A DNA stretch of 64,000 nucleotides from Neobacillus niacini. Lineage in GTDB: Bacteria > Bacillota > Bacilli > Bacillales > Cytobacillaceae. Each line of letters opens with the position of its first letter. Position 1 is the first letter of the stretch. The position numbers were made by a program, and so were the translations under genes. The DNA lies in the NCBI RefSeq assembly GCF_030817595.1, contig NZ_JAUSZN010000001.1:4056001-4120000 (forward strand), in the 5' to 3' direction. This document shows, one piece after another, positions 8,741 through 17,043 of this stretch. The notes below the pieces were generated by a model. It ran no database searches. It had not been told where the DNA came from and saw only the letters and a list, made by a program, of their open reading frames with translations.

Positions 8741-10231
8741 TTATTGACCAAGATTGTTGCCCAATACTGCTTCAATATATAGGCTTGGATTCATTAAGCC
8801 TTCAACTGCATTATCAACGTAATTATGAATCCCTTCTGCACCTAATCCGAGCGAAATCGTTATTATGGTAAGGATTCCTATTGGTAACATTAACCCCTTT
8901 GTTGTCCCCTTCTCTTTCTCCTCCGTTAAGTCGGTATAACCCCAAAAGACATTCATAAAGATTTTCATTATCGAATACAAGACCATAAGGCTGGTAAACA
9001 ATCCAATTCCCCCCAGCCAAAAGTAGCCTGCTTCGAAAGTTCCCTCTGTTATGAAAATTTTCCCCAGAAAGCCACTTAATGGCGGAATGCCTGACAGTGA
9101 CAATGCCGCAATAAAAAACATCCAGCCTAATCCCGGGTGCAAGCGGATAAGGCCGCTTATTTCTTTAAGCTTACTTGTTCCAGTAAGATGGATGATTGTT
9201 CCTCCTAAAAGGAAAATCAATGCCTTCACAATCATATCGTGAATTAAATAGTATAGGGATCCCGTCATCCCTTCAGTTGTAAAGGAAGCAACTCCTGCTA
9301 AAATAAATCCTACACCGACAATGACGTTATAAGTCAAAATTCTTTTAATATCCCAAAAAGCGACTGCCCCAATTGCTCCTAATAGCATCGTTACCGCAGC
9401 TAATATTCCGATCAATAAATGAGTCACCTCTGGCTCATGATAAAAGACCAGTGTGAAAACTCTTATAATGGCATAGATTCCTACCTTCGTTAACAAAGCA
9501 GCAAAAATAGCTGAGATTGCTGTTGGAGGAACACTGTAGGAGCCAGGAAGCCAAAAGAATAGAAAAAGACCTGCTTTTAAACTAAATACTATTAAAAATA
9601 AAATCGCGACCGTGGTCATAAGACCCTCTTGTCCAACCTCAGCTACACGAAGCGACAGGTGTGCAAAATTCAGGGTTCCGGTCATTGCATAAAGAAATGC
9701 GATAGCAACTAGAAAAAGAAAAGAAGAGATGATGTTAATTAATATATACTTAATAGACTCGCTGAGCTGGATTCTCGTACCTCCCAGTGAAATCAACACA
9801 TAGGATGCAACTAACATCACCTCGAAGCAAACAAATAAATTAAAAATATCTCCGGTGATAAAGGAACCATTAACCCCTGTAATTAAAAACAAAAATAGCG
9901 GGTAAAAGTAGTTGGATTCTCTCTCTTTTCCAATGGAGTGAAAAGCAAATAATAAACAACAGAGGGAAACAATACTGGTTACCAGAATCAGTAAGCTTGA
10001 AAACATATCAGCCACCATACTTACCCCAAAGGGAGCTTTCCAGCCGCCTAAATGAAGGGTTTGAATTCCCTTAGTATGAATTTGAATGATTAGCAAAAGA
10101 GTCGCAATGCTTATCGCTATTGTAGAAAAAACACTTAGAAATCTCTGCAATTTTATACTTTTCCTAAAGATCACCATAATCATTCCCGCTATAATAGGGA
10201 TAATGATTGGCAAAATGACCAAATTATTCAT
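8741..10231 (-). CDS. mrpD: Na+/H+ antiporter subunit D
   Basis: A 496-residue polytopic subunit related to the complex I subunits NuoM/NuoN, with about 14 TM helices. The proton-translocating core includes FVCFEVMLVASYVLISLGG, a lysine helix in LKAGLFLFFWLPGSY, and LIHDMIVKALIFLLGG. The ATG at 10231 has GAGAGG 8 bases upstream inside the end of mrpC; a TTG two codons earlier lacks this spacing. MrpD and MrpA are thought to carry the antiport proton and sodium paths. Confidence 0.95.
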   Translation of the reverse strand: MNNLVILPIIIPIIAGMIMVIFRKSIKLQRFLSVFSTIAISIATLLLIIQIHTKGIQTLHLGGWKAPFGVSMVADMFSSLLILVTSIVSLCCLLFAFHSIGKERESNYFYPLFLFLITGVNGSFITGDIFNLFVCFEVMLVASYVLISLGGTRIQLSESIKYILINIISSFLFLVAIAFLYAMTGTLNFAHLSLRVAEVGQEGLMTTVAILFLIVFSLKAGLFLFFWLPGSYSVPPTAISAIFAALLTKVGIYAIIRVFTLVFYHEPEVTHLLIGILAAVTMLLGAIGAVAFWDIKRILTYNVIVGVGFILAGVASFTTEGMTGSLYYLIHDMIVKALIFLLGGTIIHLTGTSKLKEISGLIRLHPGLGWMFFIAALSLSGIPPLSGFLGKIFITEGTFEAGYFWLGGIGLFTSLMVLYSIMKIFMNVFWGYTDLTEEKEKGTTKGLMLPIGILTIITISLGLGAEGIHNYVDNAVEGLMNPSLYIEAVLGNNLGQ

Positions 10232-10562
10232 TCTCAATACCTCTCAGTTGCTCTGTATTATCCGTGCCCAACACCTTATAAGCACGATAACTCAGCACTA
10301 AAAAAAGAGCTGTTGTAGCAAAATTTATCACAATCGCTGTTAATAAAAGGGCTTGTGGTAATGAATCAGCATATGTTAGATTCTTTATGCCCAGAAGCGG
10401 CGGACCTCCCTTTTTTAACCCTCCCATCGTGATAATCAGTAAATTGACGCCATGACCAAGGATCGAGGTCCCCAAAATGATTCTTAATAAGGTTTTCGTT
10501 AAAATCAAGTACGTTCCAATTGAAAATAATATACCAACAAGGATAGACATCAACGTTTCCAT
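10224..10562 (-). CDS. mrpC: Na+/H+ antiporter subunit C
   Basis: A 112-residue homologue of complex I NuoK with three TM helices. It carries the family segments LMSILVGILFSIGTYLILTK, a stretch ending GHGVNLLIITMGGLKKG, and LPQALLLTAIVINFATTALFL. It overlaps mrpB and mrpD by a few bases. Confidence 0.94.
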   Translation of the reverse strand: METLMSILVGILFSIGTYLILTKTLLRIILGTSILGHGVNLLIITMGGLKKGGPPLLGIKNLTYADSLPQALLLTAIVINFATTALFLVLSYRAYKVLGTDNTEQLRGIENE

Positions 10563-10987
10563 TATCGATCATCCCCAATACTCATTATTATTGTAATGGA
10601 GGTTCCAATAACGGCTAAAGCTACTCCTACATCAAAAATCACTGCTGTGGCAAGTTCTGTCTTGCCGAAGATTGGTAGTTCAAAATAGCCAAACGATTGT
10701 GATAAGAATGGAGCTCCTAGAACCATTCCACCTACTCCAGTCAAAACAGCAATTAACACACCTACCGCAGCCATTACTTTAAAATCGACTGGGATATAAG
10801 TACGTACTGTTTCAATATCAAAGGTTAAAAACATGAGGATTAAGCCCGAAGCAAAAGCCAAGCCACCGATAAAACCACCGCCGGGAAAATGATGTCCTGA
10901 TATAAAAAGATTTATAGCAAATGTAAATATTATCACGACTGCAACTTTTGTTACACTTCGGATGATAACATCATTTGGCTTCTTCAT
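10562..10987 (-). CDS. mrpB: Na+/H+ antiporter subunit B
   Basis: A 141-residue membrane subunit with four TM helices, containing NLFISGHHFPGGGFIGGLAFASG, the signature of MnhB/MrpB. The ATG at 10987 lies 6 bases after GGGGAGGG and gives MKKPND, like other MrpB proteins. An ATG at 10993 is too close to the ribosome binding site. The start overlaps the end of mrpA. Confidence 0.94.
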   Translation of the reverse strand: MKKPNDVIIRSVTKVAVVIIFTFAINLFISGHHFPGGGFIGGLAFASGLILMFLTFDIETVRTYIPVDFKVMAAVGVLIAVLTGVGGMVLGAPFLSQSFGYFELPIFGKTELATAVIFDVGVALAVIGTSITIIMSIGDDR

Positions 10988-13391
10988 TTTCATCCCTCCC
11001 CGTAAGTCTAATCTTGATTAATGTATATACCCCAAGACCTGCAATACATAAAACAAGAATCTCTAGCATCGTATCAATCCCGCGAAAATCCACGAGGATA
11101 GAGTTTACAATATTTTTTGCTCCTGCCAATTCATAAGAATTCTCGTAAAAACTTGAAATTGATTCAAATAAACGATTTCCATTCGCAGATAAAGCAATGA
11201 GTGTAACAACAACACCTACCCCAATTGAGATGATCGCATTGACCACTTTAAACTGTATCCGGCTTTTTTCCTTTCTCAACTGTGGCAAGTGATAGAAGCA
11301 TAGCAAAAATAGTGCAGTCGTAACGGTCTCAACTACTAATTGGGTTAATGCCAAGTCTGGTGCTCTAAATAGAACAAAGAAAAAGGAAACTAGAAATCCA
11401 AGTGCACCAACAGCAACAATGGAGGTCAACCGAGTTTTTGAAAACAGTACGGTTATTGCGGTAATGACCATCGCAGTCATTAAGCCCACTTCAAAAAAAT
11501 TGGCAGGTGCATCATTAGATGGGTCAAAGGAAAATCCATCAAAGAGCCAGATTGCTCCACCCACAACAAGGATGATAAATGAAAATATATATACTAAATA
11601 ATCACGGATGAACCCTGTCATATACCGCTCTGTTATAAACTTCGATAAGCTTTCCATTTTTTCCAGACTAAGGTTATACATACTATTTAACGTGAAATCG
11701 TCTGGATATAAGTGATAAAGTCGATACCACTTTTTCAAATAAATGTACAACAAGGTCCCCAGCACGATGACTCCAAATGTCATAAACAACTCTGTATTCC
11801 AACCATGCCAAGCACTGACTTTTATTTTCAATTCACCTGCATCAGCAAGCATAGGTACCACTGCATGCATAGCAGGTTTTAATAAGTAGTGTGAAAGGAC
11901 ATTCGGAAAAAAGAAAATAATGATAACAAGAGAACCGAGGATAAGTGGGGATAGTAACATCCCAATCGGGGCCTCATGCACTACCCTGCCTAATTTTTCA
12001 GGTTTATTCTTTCCTCTAAAGGTTTTAAAAACAAGAATCATGCTATAGACAAAAGTAAACACACTGGCAATCCAAGCGATGATTGGTATAGCCAGACCGA
12101 ATGTCTCTGCATTAAACACAGACATAGTTGATACATTTAATACCGCAGTAAAAAACATTTCCTTACTTAAAAATCCGTTAAATGGCGGAAGTCCAGCCAT
12201 CGCAAAACTTCCAATTACGGTTAGGGTAAAAGAAATAGGCATGAGGTGCATCAAACCACCCAACCTGCGAATATCTCGAGTTCCCGTCTCATGGTCAATA
12301 ATCCCAACAACCATAAACAGACAGCCTTTAAATGTAGAATGATTAACTAAGTGGAAAATCGCAGCAAATATGGCCATAGCATATACAGAGGAATCGGTAC
12401 CCACTCCGTAATAGAAGGAGGCAGACCCTAAACCAAGTAGGCTCATGATTAATCCTAATTGACTAATTGTTGAGTAGGCCAATAAAGCCTTAAGGTCCGT
12501 TTGTCTCACTGCATTTACAGATCCATATAATAAAGTTATCAATCCTACCCCTGTTACAAGCCAAAACCATTCTGCTGCACCACCGAAAATCGGTGTCATA
12601 CGGGCAACTAAATAAATCCCTGCTTTCACCATTGTTGCAGAATGTAAATAAGCACTTATTGGGGTAGGCGCCTCCATTGCATCGGGTAACCAAATACTAA
12701 ATGGGAATTGCGCTGACTTTGTAAACGCTCCGATTAATATTAATATCATTCCAGGAATAAACAATGAATGCGATGAAATATCAGTTGAATTGCTTATCAT
12801 TTCACGAATGCTATACGTATCCGTAATCATAGAGAGCAAGATGAAGCCTGCCAGCATCGCCAGCCCGCCAAAAATCGTAATCAACATCGATTTTTGTGCA
12901 CCATAACGTGATTTTTCACGTTCATACCAATACGCAATTAATAAGAAAGATGATATACTTGTTGTTTCCCAAAAGACATATAAAACAAAAATATTATCAG
13001 AAAATACTAGACCGAGCATAGCTCCCATAAATATCAATAAATACACATAGAAATTATTTAGTGCTTCCCGATGTTTAGACAGATAGAAAATAGAATAAAG
13101 GATAACTAATGTACCAATTCCGGAAATTAACAATCCTAGAATTAGGCTTAATCCATCCATATATGTTATGAAGTTAATATCGTAGGCTGGAATCCATGGA
13201 ACAGTTTCTGTGAAAGTATTCCCTTCTGAAATATTGGGTATATAAGTTAATAAATAAGCAAATATCACTAAAGGAATAAATAGGACAAACCATCCTGTAT
13301 GAATACGTGGTGTCAATTGTTTATAAATGTAGGGGACCACGATTGCAAATATAAATGGAATCAAAATCATAATGTGTAACCATGAAGACAT
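10971..13391 (-). CDS. mrpA: Na+/H+ antiporter subunit A
   Basis: The largest subunit, 806 residues (801 in B. subtilis), a homologue of complex I NuoL fused to a C-terminal MrpA-specific domain. The proton-channel core contains FVLYVFWETTSISSFLLI, LPDAMEAPTPISAYLHSATMVKAG and FHLVNHSTFKGCLFMVVG. The C-terminal part contains FRAPDLALTQLVVETVTTALF. The ATG at 13391 follows GGGAGG with 6-base spacing; an upstream extension of 27 codons has no ribosome binding site. It begins the operon mrpABCDEFG, which supports Na+ resistance, pH homeostasis and, in B. subtilis, sporulation. Confidence 0.95.
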   Translation of the reverse strand: MSSWLHIMILIPFIFAIVVPYIYKQLTPRIHTGWFVLFIPLVIFAYLLTYIPNISEGNTFTETVPWIPAYDINFITYMDGLSLILGLLISGIGTLVILYSIFYLSKHREALNNFYVYLLIFMGAMLGLVFSDNIFVLYVFWETTSISSFLLIAYWYEREKSRYGAQKSMLITIFGGLAMLAGFILLSMITDTYSIREMISNSTDISSHSLFIPGMILILIGAFTKSAQFPFSIWLPDAMEAPTPISAYLHSATMVKAGIYLVARMTPIFGGAAEWFWLVTGVGLITLLYGSVNAVRQTDLKALLAYSTISQLGLIMSLLGLGSASFYYGVGTDSSVYAMAIFAAIFHLVNHSTFKGCLFMVVGIIDHETGTRDIRRLGGLMHLMPISFTLTVIGSFAMAGLPPFNGFLSKEMFFTAVLNVSTMSVFNAETFGLAIPIIAWIASVFTFVYSMILVFKTFRGKNKPEKLGRVVHEAPIGMLLSPLILGSLVIIIFFFPNVLSHYLLKPAMHAVVPMLADAGELKIKVSAWHGWNTELFMTFGVIVLGTLLYIYLKKWYRLYHLYPDDFTLNSMYNLSLEKMESLSKFITERYMTGFIRDYLVYIFSFIILVVGGAIWLFDGFSFDPSNDAPANFFEVGLMTAMVITAITVLFSKTRLTSIVAVGALGFLVSFFFVLFRAPDLALTQLVVETVTTALFLLCFYHLPQLRKEKSRIQFKVVNAIISIGVGVVVTLIALSANGNRLFESISSFYENSYELAGAKNIVNSILVDFRGIDTMLEILVLCIAGLGVYTLIKIRLTGRDENEEAK

Positions 13392-13440
13392 CATATCCCT
13401 CCCTATTAGTTTTCCAAAATAGTACATTATTGTAATTAGA

Positions 13441-13469
13441 TTGACTGAAAGTGTAGCATGGGTTATAGT
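13441..13469 (+). promoter_or_regulatory. SigA-type promoter of the universal-stress-like gene
   Basis: TTGACT (13441-13446), a 17-base spacer, then TATAGT (13464-13469). The start codon is about 60 bases downstream. It lies in the gap shared with the divergent mrp operon. Confidence 0.65.
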
Positions 13470-13531
13470 CATACATAGTTTATTAAAAGTGGGATAAAAT
13501 CAGGTTCCCAGTATTCCGAGGTGAACTAATA

Positions 13532-14224
13532 ATGAAAAAGATGAAAGAGCGCATGGACGAAAGTATTCTCGTCTGTGTTTATTATGGTCCCAACGGTGAA
13601 CGTCTCATTCAAAGGGGCTGCAAAATTGCCAATATGCTTGATTGTCCACTATACATCCTTACCGTAGATCCTAAACCATTTGATGATTTGGATGCAGAAA
13701 AATCAAACTATATTGCCAGATGGAAACAATTAGCTTCCCAACATAGTGCTGACGCATTCATTATTAAGGATAATGAACAAAGACCGATATCAAAAGTGAT
13801 TGCCGAAGTTGCAAGAGAAAAAAATATTACACAGATCATACTTGGTCAAACTGCTCAAAGTCGCTGGGAACAAATTGCTAAGGGGTCGATTATTAATTCT
13901 TTATTACGGGAAATTCCATTCGTGGACCTTCATATCATATCTGTGTCCCGATATTTAAAAAATCCGGATAGAAATTTCGAAAAAGGAGTTCGCGCTTATC
14001 TTGTTAAAGAGCACAACCACTACCAGCTCCTTTTTAAACATACCAAGGATGTAGAGTTTGAAGGAATTTTCTTTAAGGAATTCGGAACTGATTTTAATAA
14101 TGGTATCTTCAAATTTATGAAAGATAAGGAAACGTTACAAGTACAAGTAAAAGAGAATATTGTTAAAGACTTAACAAACGTTGCAATGGATACGAACTTA
14201 ACTTCTGATGAAGATTACTTATAA
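13532..14224 (+). CDS. Universal stress protein (UspA/KdpD-USP-like domain) with extra C-terminal region
   Basis: The first about 140 of 230 residues look like a USP nucleotide-binding fold of the kind also found in KdpD: ILVCVYYGPNGERLIQRGCKIA, a central QLASQHSADAFIIKD, and ITQIILGQTAQSRWEQIAKGSI followed by a hydrophobic strand ending in DLHIIS. The C-terminal 90 residues are not recognised. The start is ATG at 13532 with GAGGTG upstream. Transcription is divergent from mrpA with only 140 bases between, which suggests a link to Na+/pH or osmotic stress. That link is inference. Confidence 0.7.
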   Translation: MKKMKERMDESILVCVYYGPNGERLIQRGCKIANMLDCPLYILTVDPKPFDDLDAEKSNYIARWKQLASQHSADAFIIKDNEQRPISKVIAEVAREKNITQIILGQTAQSRWEQIAKGSIINSLLREIPFVDLHIISVSRYLKNPDRNFEKGVRAYLVKEHNHYQLLFKHTKDVEFEGIFFKEFGTDFNNGIFKFMKDKETLQVQVKENIVKDLTNVAMDTNLTSDEDYL

Positions 14225-14226
14225 TC

Positions 14227-14251
14227 CCTCCACCCTTGGTGGAGGTTTTTT
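14227..14251 (+). terminator. Rho-independent terminator
   Basis: CCTCCACC-CTT-GGTGGAGG followed by six Ts, directly after the universal-stress-like gene. It also lies 5 bases beyond the recombinase stop on the other strand. Confidence 0.92.
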
Positions 14252-14255
14252 CATG

Positions 14256-14819
14256 CTACAAATTTACATCCAATTTAATCAACGGTTTCTCATTTTTACT
14301 TATCCCAATATATCTTAATGTTTCTGAAGGAGAGTGATGATGATAAATACCCATTAGAATGGAGATAGCAATCCCTTTTCGATAGGCGTGATAACCAAAG
14401 GTTTTTCTTAGTGTATGAGTACCGATTTTACCTGGTATCCCAACCTCTTTTGCGGCTGAATTAATAATACGGTATGCTTGCTGACGAGTAATTGGTTGAT
14501 TATTCTTTTTGGACTTAAACAAATAATCACAAACATTAAAATCATACGTTTTCAAGTAATCTTCAGACGCGAGTTTAACGTTATTATTTAAATAGTAAGC
14601 TTTGGGTTCATCGCTATTGGTTTCCTTTAAATACAAAAACTCCTTAATTTCCGTACCATCCCAAATATCCTCAATCTTTATTGAAAGTAAATCACTTATT
14701 CTTATTCCTGTATTAATCCCAAGAACAAAAAGCAAAAGGTCTCTTTTTGACTGCCTCCGTAATATTTCTTTTATTGCATTTATACTTTCAACGTCTCTTA
14801 TAGGCTCAACATACTCCAT
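14256..14819 (-). CDS. Minimal tyrosine recombinase (catalytic domain only)
   Basis: A 187-residue protein corresponding to the catalytic domain of phage integrases/XerCD. Arg40 (NTGIRISDLL), His135-x-x-Arg138 (HTLRKTFGYH), a His cluster at 160-162 and nucleophile Tyr170 (ETLRYIGI) fit the R-K-H-R-H-Y set. The usual N-terminal core-binding (SAM-like) domain is missing. The ATG at 14819 has a good AGGAGG 8 bases upstream, so the short form is probably a genuine start rather than a truncation. No attachment sites, excisionase or phage genes were found nearby, so it looks like a domesticated or orphan recombinase. Confidence 0.85.
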   Translation of the reverse strand: MEYVEPIRDVESINAIKEILRRQSKRDLLLFVLGINTGIRISDLLSIKIEDIWDGTEIKEFLYLKETNSDEPKAYYLNNNVKLASEDYLKTYDFNVCDYLFKSKKNNQPITRQQAYRIINSAAKEVGIPGKIGTHTLRKTFGYHAYRKGIAISILMGIYHHHSPSETLRYIGISKNEKPLIKLDVNL

Positions 14820-14952
14820 AAAGTTGACCTCCTAGAACTCCAAAGAATTCCATTAAATAAGTTACATAACTATACGATATCATAGACTATGTTACATTAC
14901 AAACATTTAAATTGGCACTTTAATCAAATGATTTAAAAATTTATTTACAAAA

Positions 14953-14984
14953 AAATCACCCGCCTGAACGTAGGCGGATGATTT
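14953..14984. terminator. Bidirectional terminator-like hairpin
   Basis: AAATCACCCGCCT and AGGCGGATGATTT form a long stem with a 6-base loop, with an A run on one side giving Ts on the minus strand. It lies 20 bases beyond the 3' end of the small membrane-protein gene. Confidence 0.8.
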
Positions 14985-15002
14985 CTTATACCCTTATCAT
15001 TT

Positions 15003-15302
15003 TCAAAAACACCTTTTTTTATTTAATATAAAAAGAGTTCCTCCAAGTGTAAACACAGAAATATATTTACTTGCTAGAATTAGATACGAAGTGGTTTGAT
15101 TATCTAAGGTAATGTGTGGAATAAGAAAGAGGCCATAGACCACCAGAAGTCCAAAAGCAAGAATAGAAAAAGCATTTTTAAAAGCTTTATCTATAATTAC
15201 CTCGCTTTTTTCCTCTTCGGAGTTTGAAAAAATGATAACTGCATAACCAATGACTAAGATGATAAGATAGGTTAATCCTATAACCGCATAAACGATGTTC
15301 AT
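15003..15302 (-). CDS. Small membrane protein of unknown function
   Basis: A 99-residue protein with three hydrophobic segments (VYAVIGLTYLIILVIGYAVI, FSILAFGLLVVYGLFLIP and YISVFTLGGTLFIL). A charged EEEKSEVIIDKAFKN loop separates the first and second. The ATG at 15302 is preceded by AAGGAGG with 9-base spacing; a longer frame to 15323 overlaps the ribosome binding site. No known family was recognised. Confidence 0.7.
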   Translation of the reverse strand: MNIVYAVIGLTYLIILVIGYAVIIFSNSEEEKSEVIIDKAFKNAFSILAFGLLVVYGLFLIPHITLDNQTTSYLILASKYISVFTLGGTLFILNKKRCF

Positions 15303-15515
15303 GTTTGACTGCCTCCTTTTCAAAAAATGATTTAGAAGTAATCACTCACACAGACCAGCCGCAAAATAGCGTCATGAAACCAAAAATAAATATTATACGA
15401 AAAGCCCGTCACAAAAGGACATAATTATCCCACAGTGACAGACTCCACCTAAACATTAGTAATATGTTCAGAATTATTATCTCATAAAAATGTATAATTT
15501 TGTAGTATTAGATAA

Positions 15516-16040
15516 TCATCCCCTATATTTTAAAGCTAATCCTTTTAAGAAATTTCTGGCGTATTTATCAAGGCACTGCTTATAATTCTTATGCCCTTCT
15601 TTTCTAAGCATCGCGCTTAATTCACCTTTTGTTACCGTAATCCCTGCTCTTTCAAAGATATCAAGCATATCCTCACTGGTTAACGCCAGCGCTATCTTTA
15701 CCTTCTTTAATAGCTGGTTATTAATACTTTCTTTACTCTTTGAAGGTACTGGTGTATCAGGCTGTCCTGGTTTTGGTTCTTGTTTACCTCTTTTAAACGT
15801 AATAAAGCCATTTAAAAATGACTCTAACATACTATTCGTACATTTAATATGTTCCTCATCTTCCGGAACATCATCTTCATAATAATCTTCGTCATCGTAA
15901 CTGTCCTTTGGTTTTGTAAGTATTTTTAGCACATCTTCTTTTGCTACCTCAACGCCGCCAAATTTAAAAATTTCAACCATATCTTTATCTTTAATATCGA
16001 GCGCATATCGTAATCGAATTAATATATCATTATTCTCCAT
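15516..16040 (-). CDS. DUF1456 (YehS-like) protein
   Basis: A 174-residue protein with two copies of a roughly 65-residue module: ILIRLRYALDIKDKDMVEIF at the N-terminus and LLKKVKIALALTSEDMLDIF in the second half, each followed by a glycine-containing turn and a LxxML or VLKIL helix. Between them lies an acidic linker (DDEDYYEDDVPEDEEH). The layout matches the DUF1456/YehS family, whose function is unknown. GGAGGG lies 7 bases before the ATG. The downstream 190-base gap (15303-15515) shows nothing. Confidence 0.82.
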   Translation of the reverse strand: MENNDILIRLRYALDIKDKDMVEIFKFGGVEVAKEDVLKILTKPKDSYDDEDYYEDDVPEDEEHIKCTNSMLESFLNGFITFKRGKQEPKPGQPDTPVPSKSKESINNQLLKKVKIALALTSEDMLDIFERAGITVTKGELSAMLRKEGHKNYKQCLDKYARNFLKGLALKYRG

Positions 16041-16097
16041 TTATAACCCTCCAATAAGATTGCTATATGTATAGCACAAGTATATCCGTTTCAAATG

Positions 16098-16805
16098 TTA
16101 AACAGTCATTTTCCAACTGGATAACGCTAACCAGTTCTCCTGTTGCTTATAATCAGGAAGTATCTTACCAACAAGCCTCCAAAAAGATCGATCATGATTC
16201 AAATGGACCATGTGGCACATCTCGTGGACGACTACATAGTCAATCACACTCTGCGGCGCCATCGCCAGCCGCCAATTAAAGGTTAACTGCTGTCTTGAAT
16301 CACAGGTTCCCCAGTTCGTCTTATTATCTGTAATCCGGATCGACCTTGGCTTTGATTTAAAATTACTTTGATAAGATTTAATACTCTTCTCTACTAACAT
16401 CTTACATTGCTGATAGTAAAACCGTTTTAATGCTTGTTTTATTTTTTCATCCTCAAGATGTTTCACAATTATATGTAACTTTTCTTTTTCAAACACTACA
16501 CGGTCTTGTTCGGTATTTATATCATGAGAAATCTCAATGGGATATTCTTTCCCTAAATAAAGGAAGGTCTCGCCATGTTCATAGGTTTTTACCTCCGACC
16601 CATAGGTTCTATCCTTCATTTCCTTCAATTTTTGCTGGATCCACTCCCATTTCTCCTCTAAAGCCTGAATGACGCGTTCATCGGAAATTCCTTTCGGAGC
16701 CTGAACTTCAACATTTCCATACAGATCGATAGAAATGCTCATCGAGGTACGCTTTTTATACTTTATCTCAAAACGAATCGTCTGCCCTAAATAATTATGA
16801 ATCAT
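16098..16805 (-). CDS. YgjP-like metallopeptidase (SprT/DUF45 domain)
   Basis: A 235-residue soluble protein. The C-terminal half carries the zinc motif VVHEMCHMVHLNH (HExxH plus third His) and downstream FWRLV, with the preceding family segment TNWGTCDSRQQLTFNWRL, all typical of YgjP/WLM-related hydrolases. The N-terminal half has a beta-rich IRFEIKYKKRTSMSISI region. Family members are putative metal-dependent proteases whose substrates are mostly unknown. GAGG lies 6 bases before the ATG. Confidence 0.88.
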   Translation of the reverse strand: MIHNYLGQTIRFEIKYKKRTSMSISIDLYGNVEVQAPKGISDERVIQALEEKWEWIQQKLKEMKDRTYGSEVKTYEHGETFLYLGKEYPIEISHDINTEQDRVVFEKEKLHIIVKHLEDEKIKQALKRFYYQQCKMLVEKSIKSYQSNFKSKPRSIRITDNKTNWGTCDSRQQLTFNWRLAMAPQSVIDYVVVHEMCHMVHLNHDRSFWRLVGKILPDYKQQENWLALSSWKMTV

Positions 16806-17043
16806 TTCAACACCTCTTATGTAAAAAACAAAACTCGAGAGAATTTATGCCCCTCAGAATCATACTTTGTTTTTTTCATGCCGGCAACTAGACAGAATAT
16901 TTAATTTCTTAAGTTTTATCTTTAGTTTGTTATGGTTAATTATTTGGGGTATCAAGCTAGAATTATAGAATGAGAGGAGGTTTGTCTTTTTTAAAGTGCT
17001 TTACCCGTTATATATAAAAATCCTTTATGGGGGAATGCAGAAA

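Noticed and set aside
14919..14937. TTTAATCAAATGATTTAAA as a further copy of the dispersed element
   Set aside because: Centre differs and no TTGTCG follows at the expected distance.
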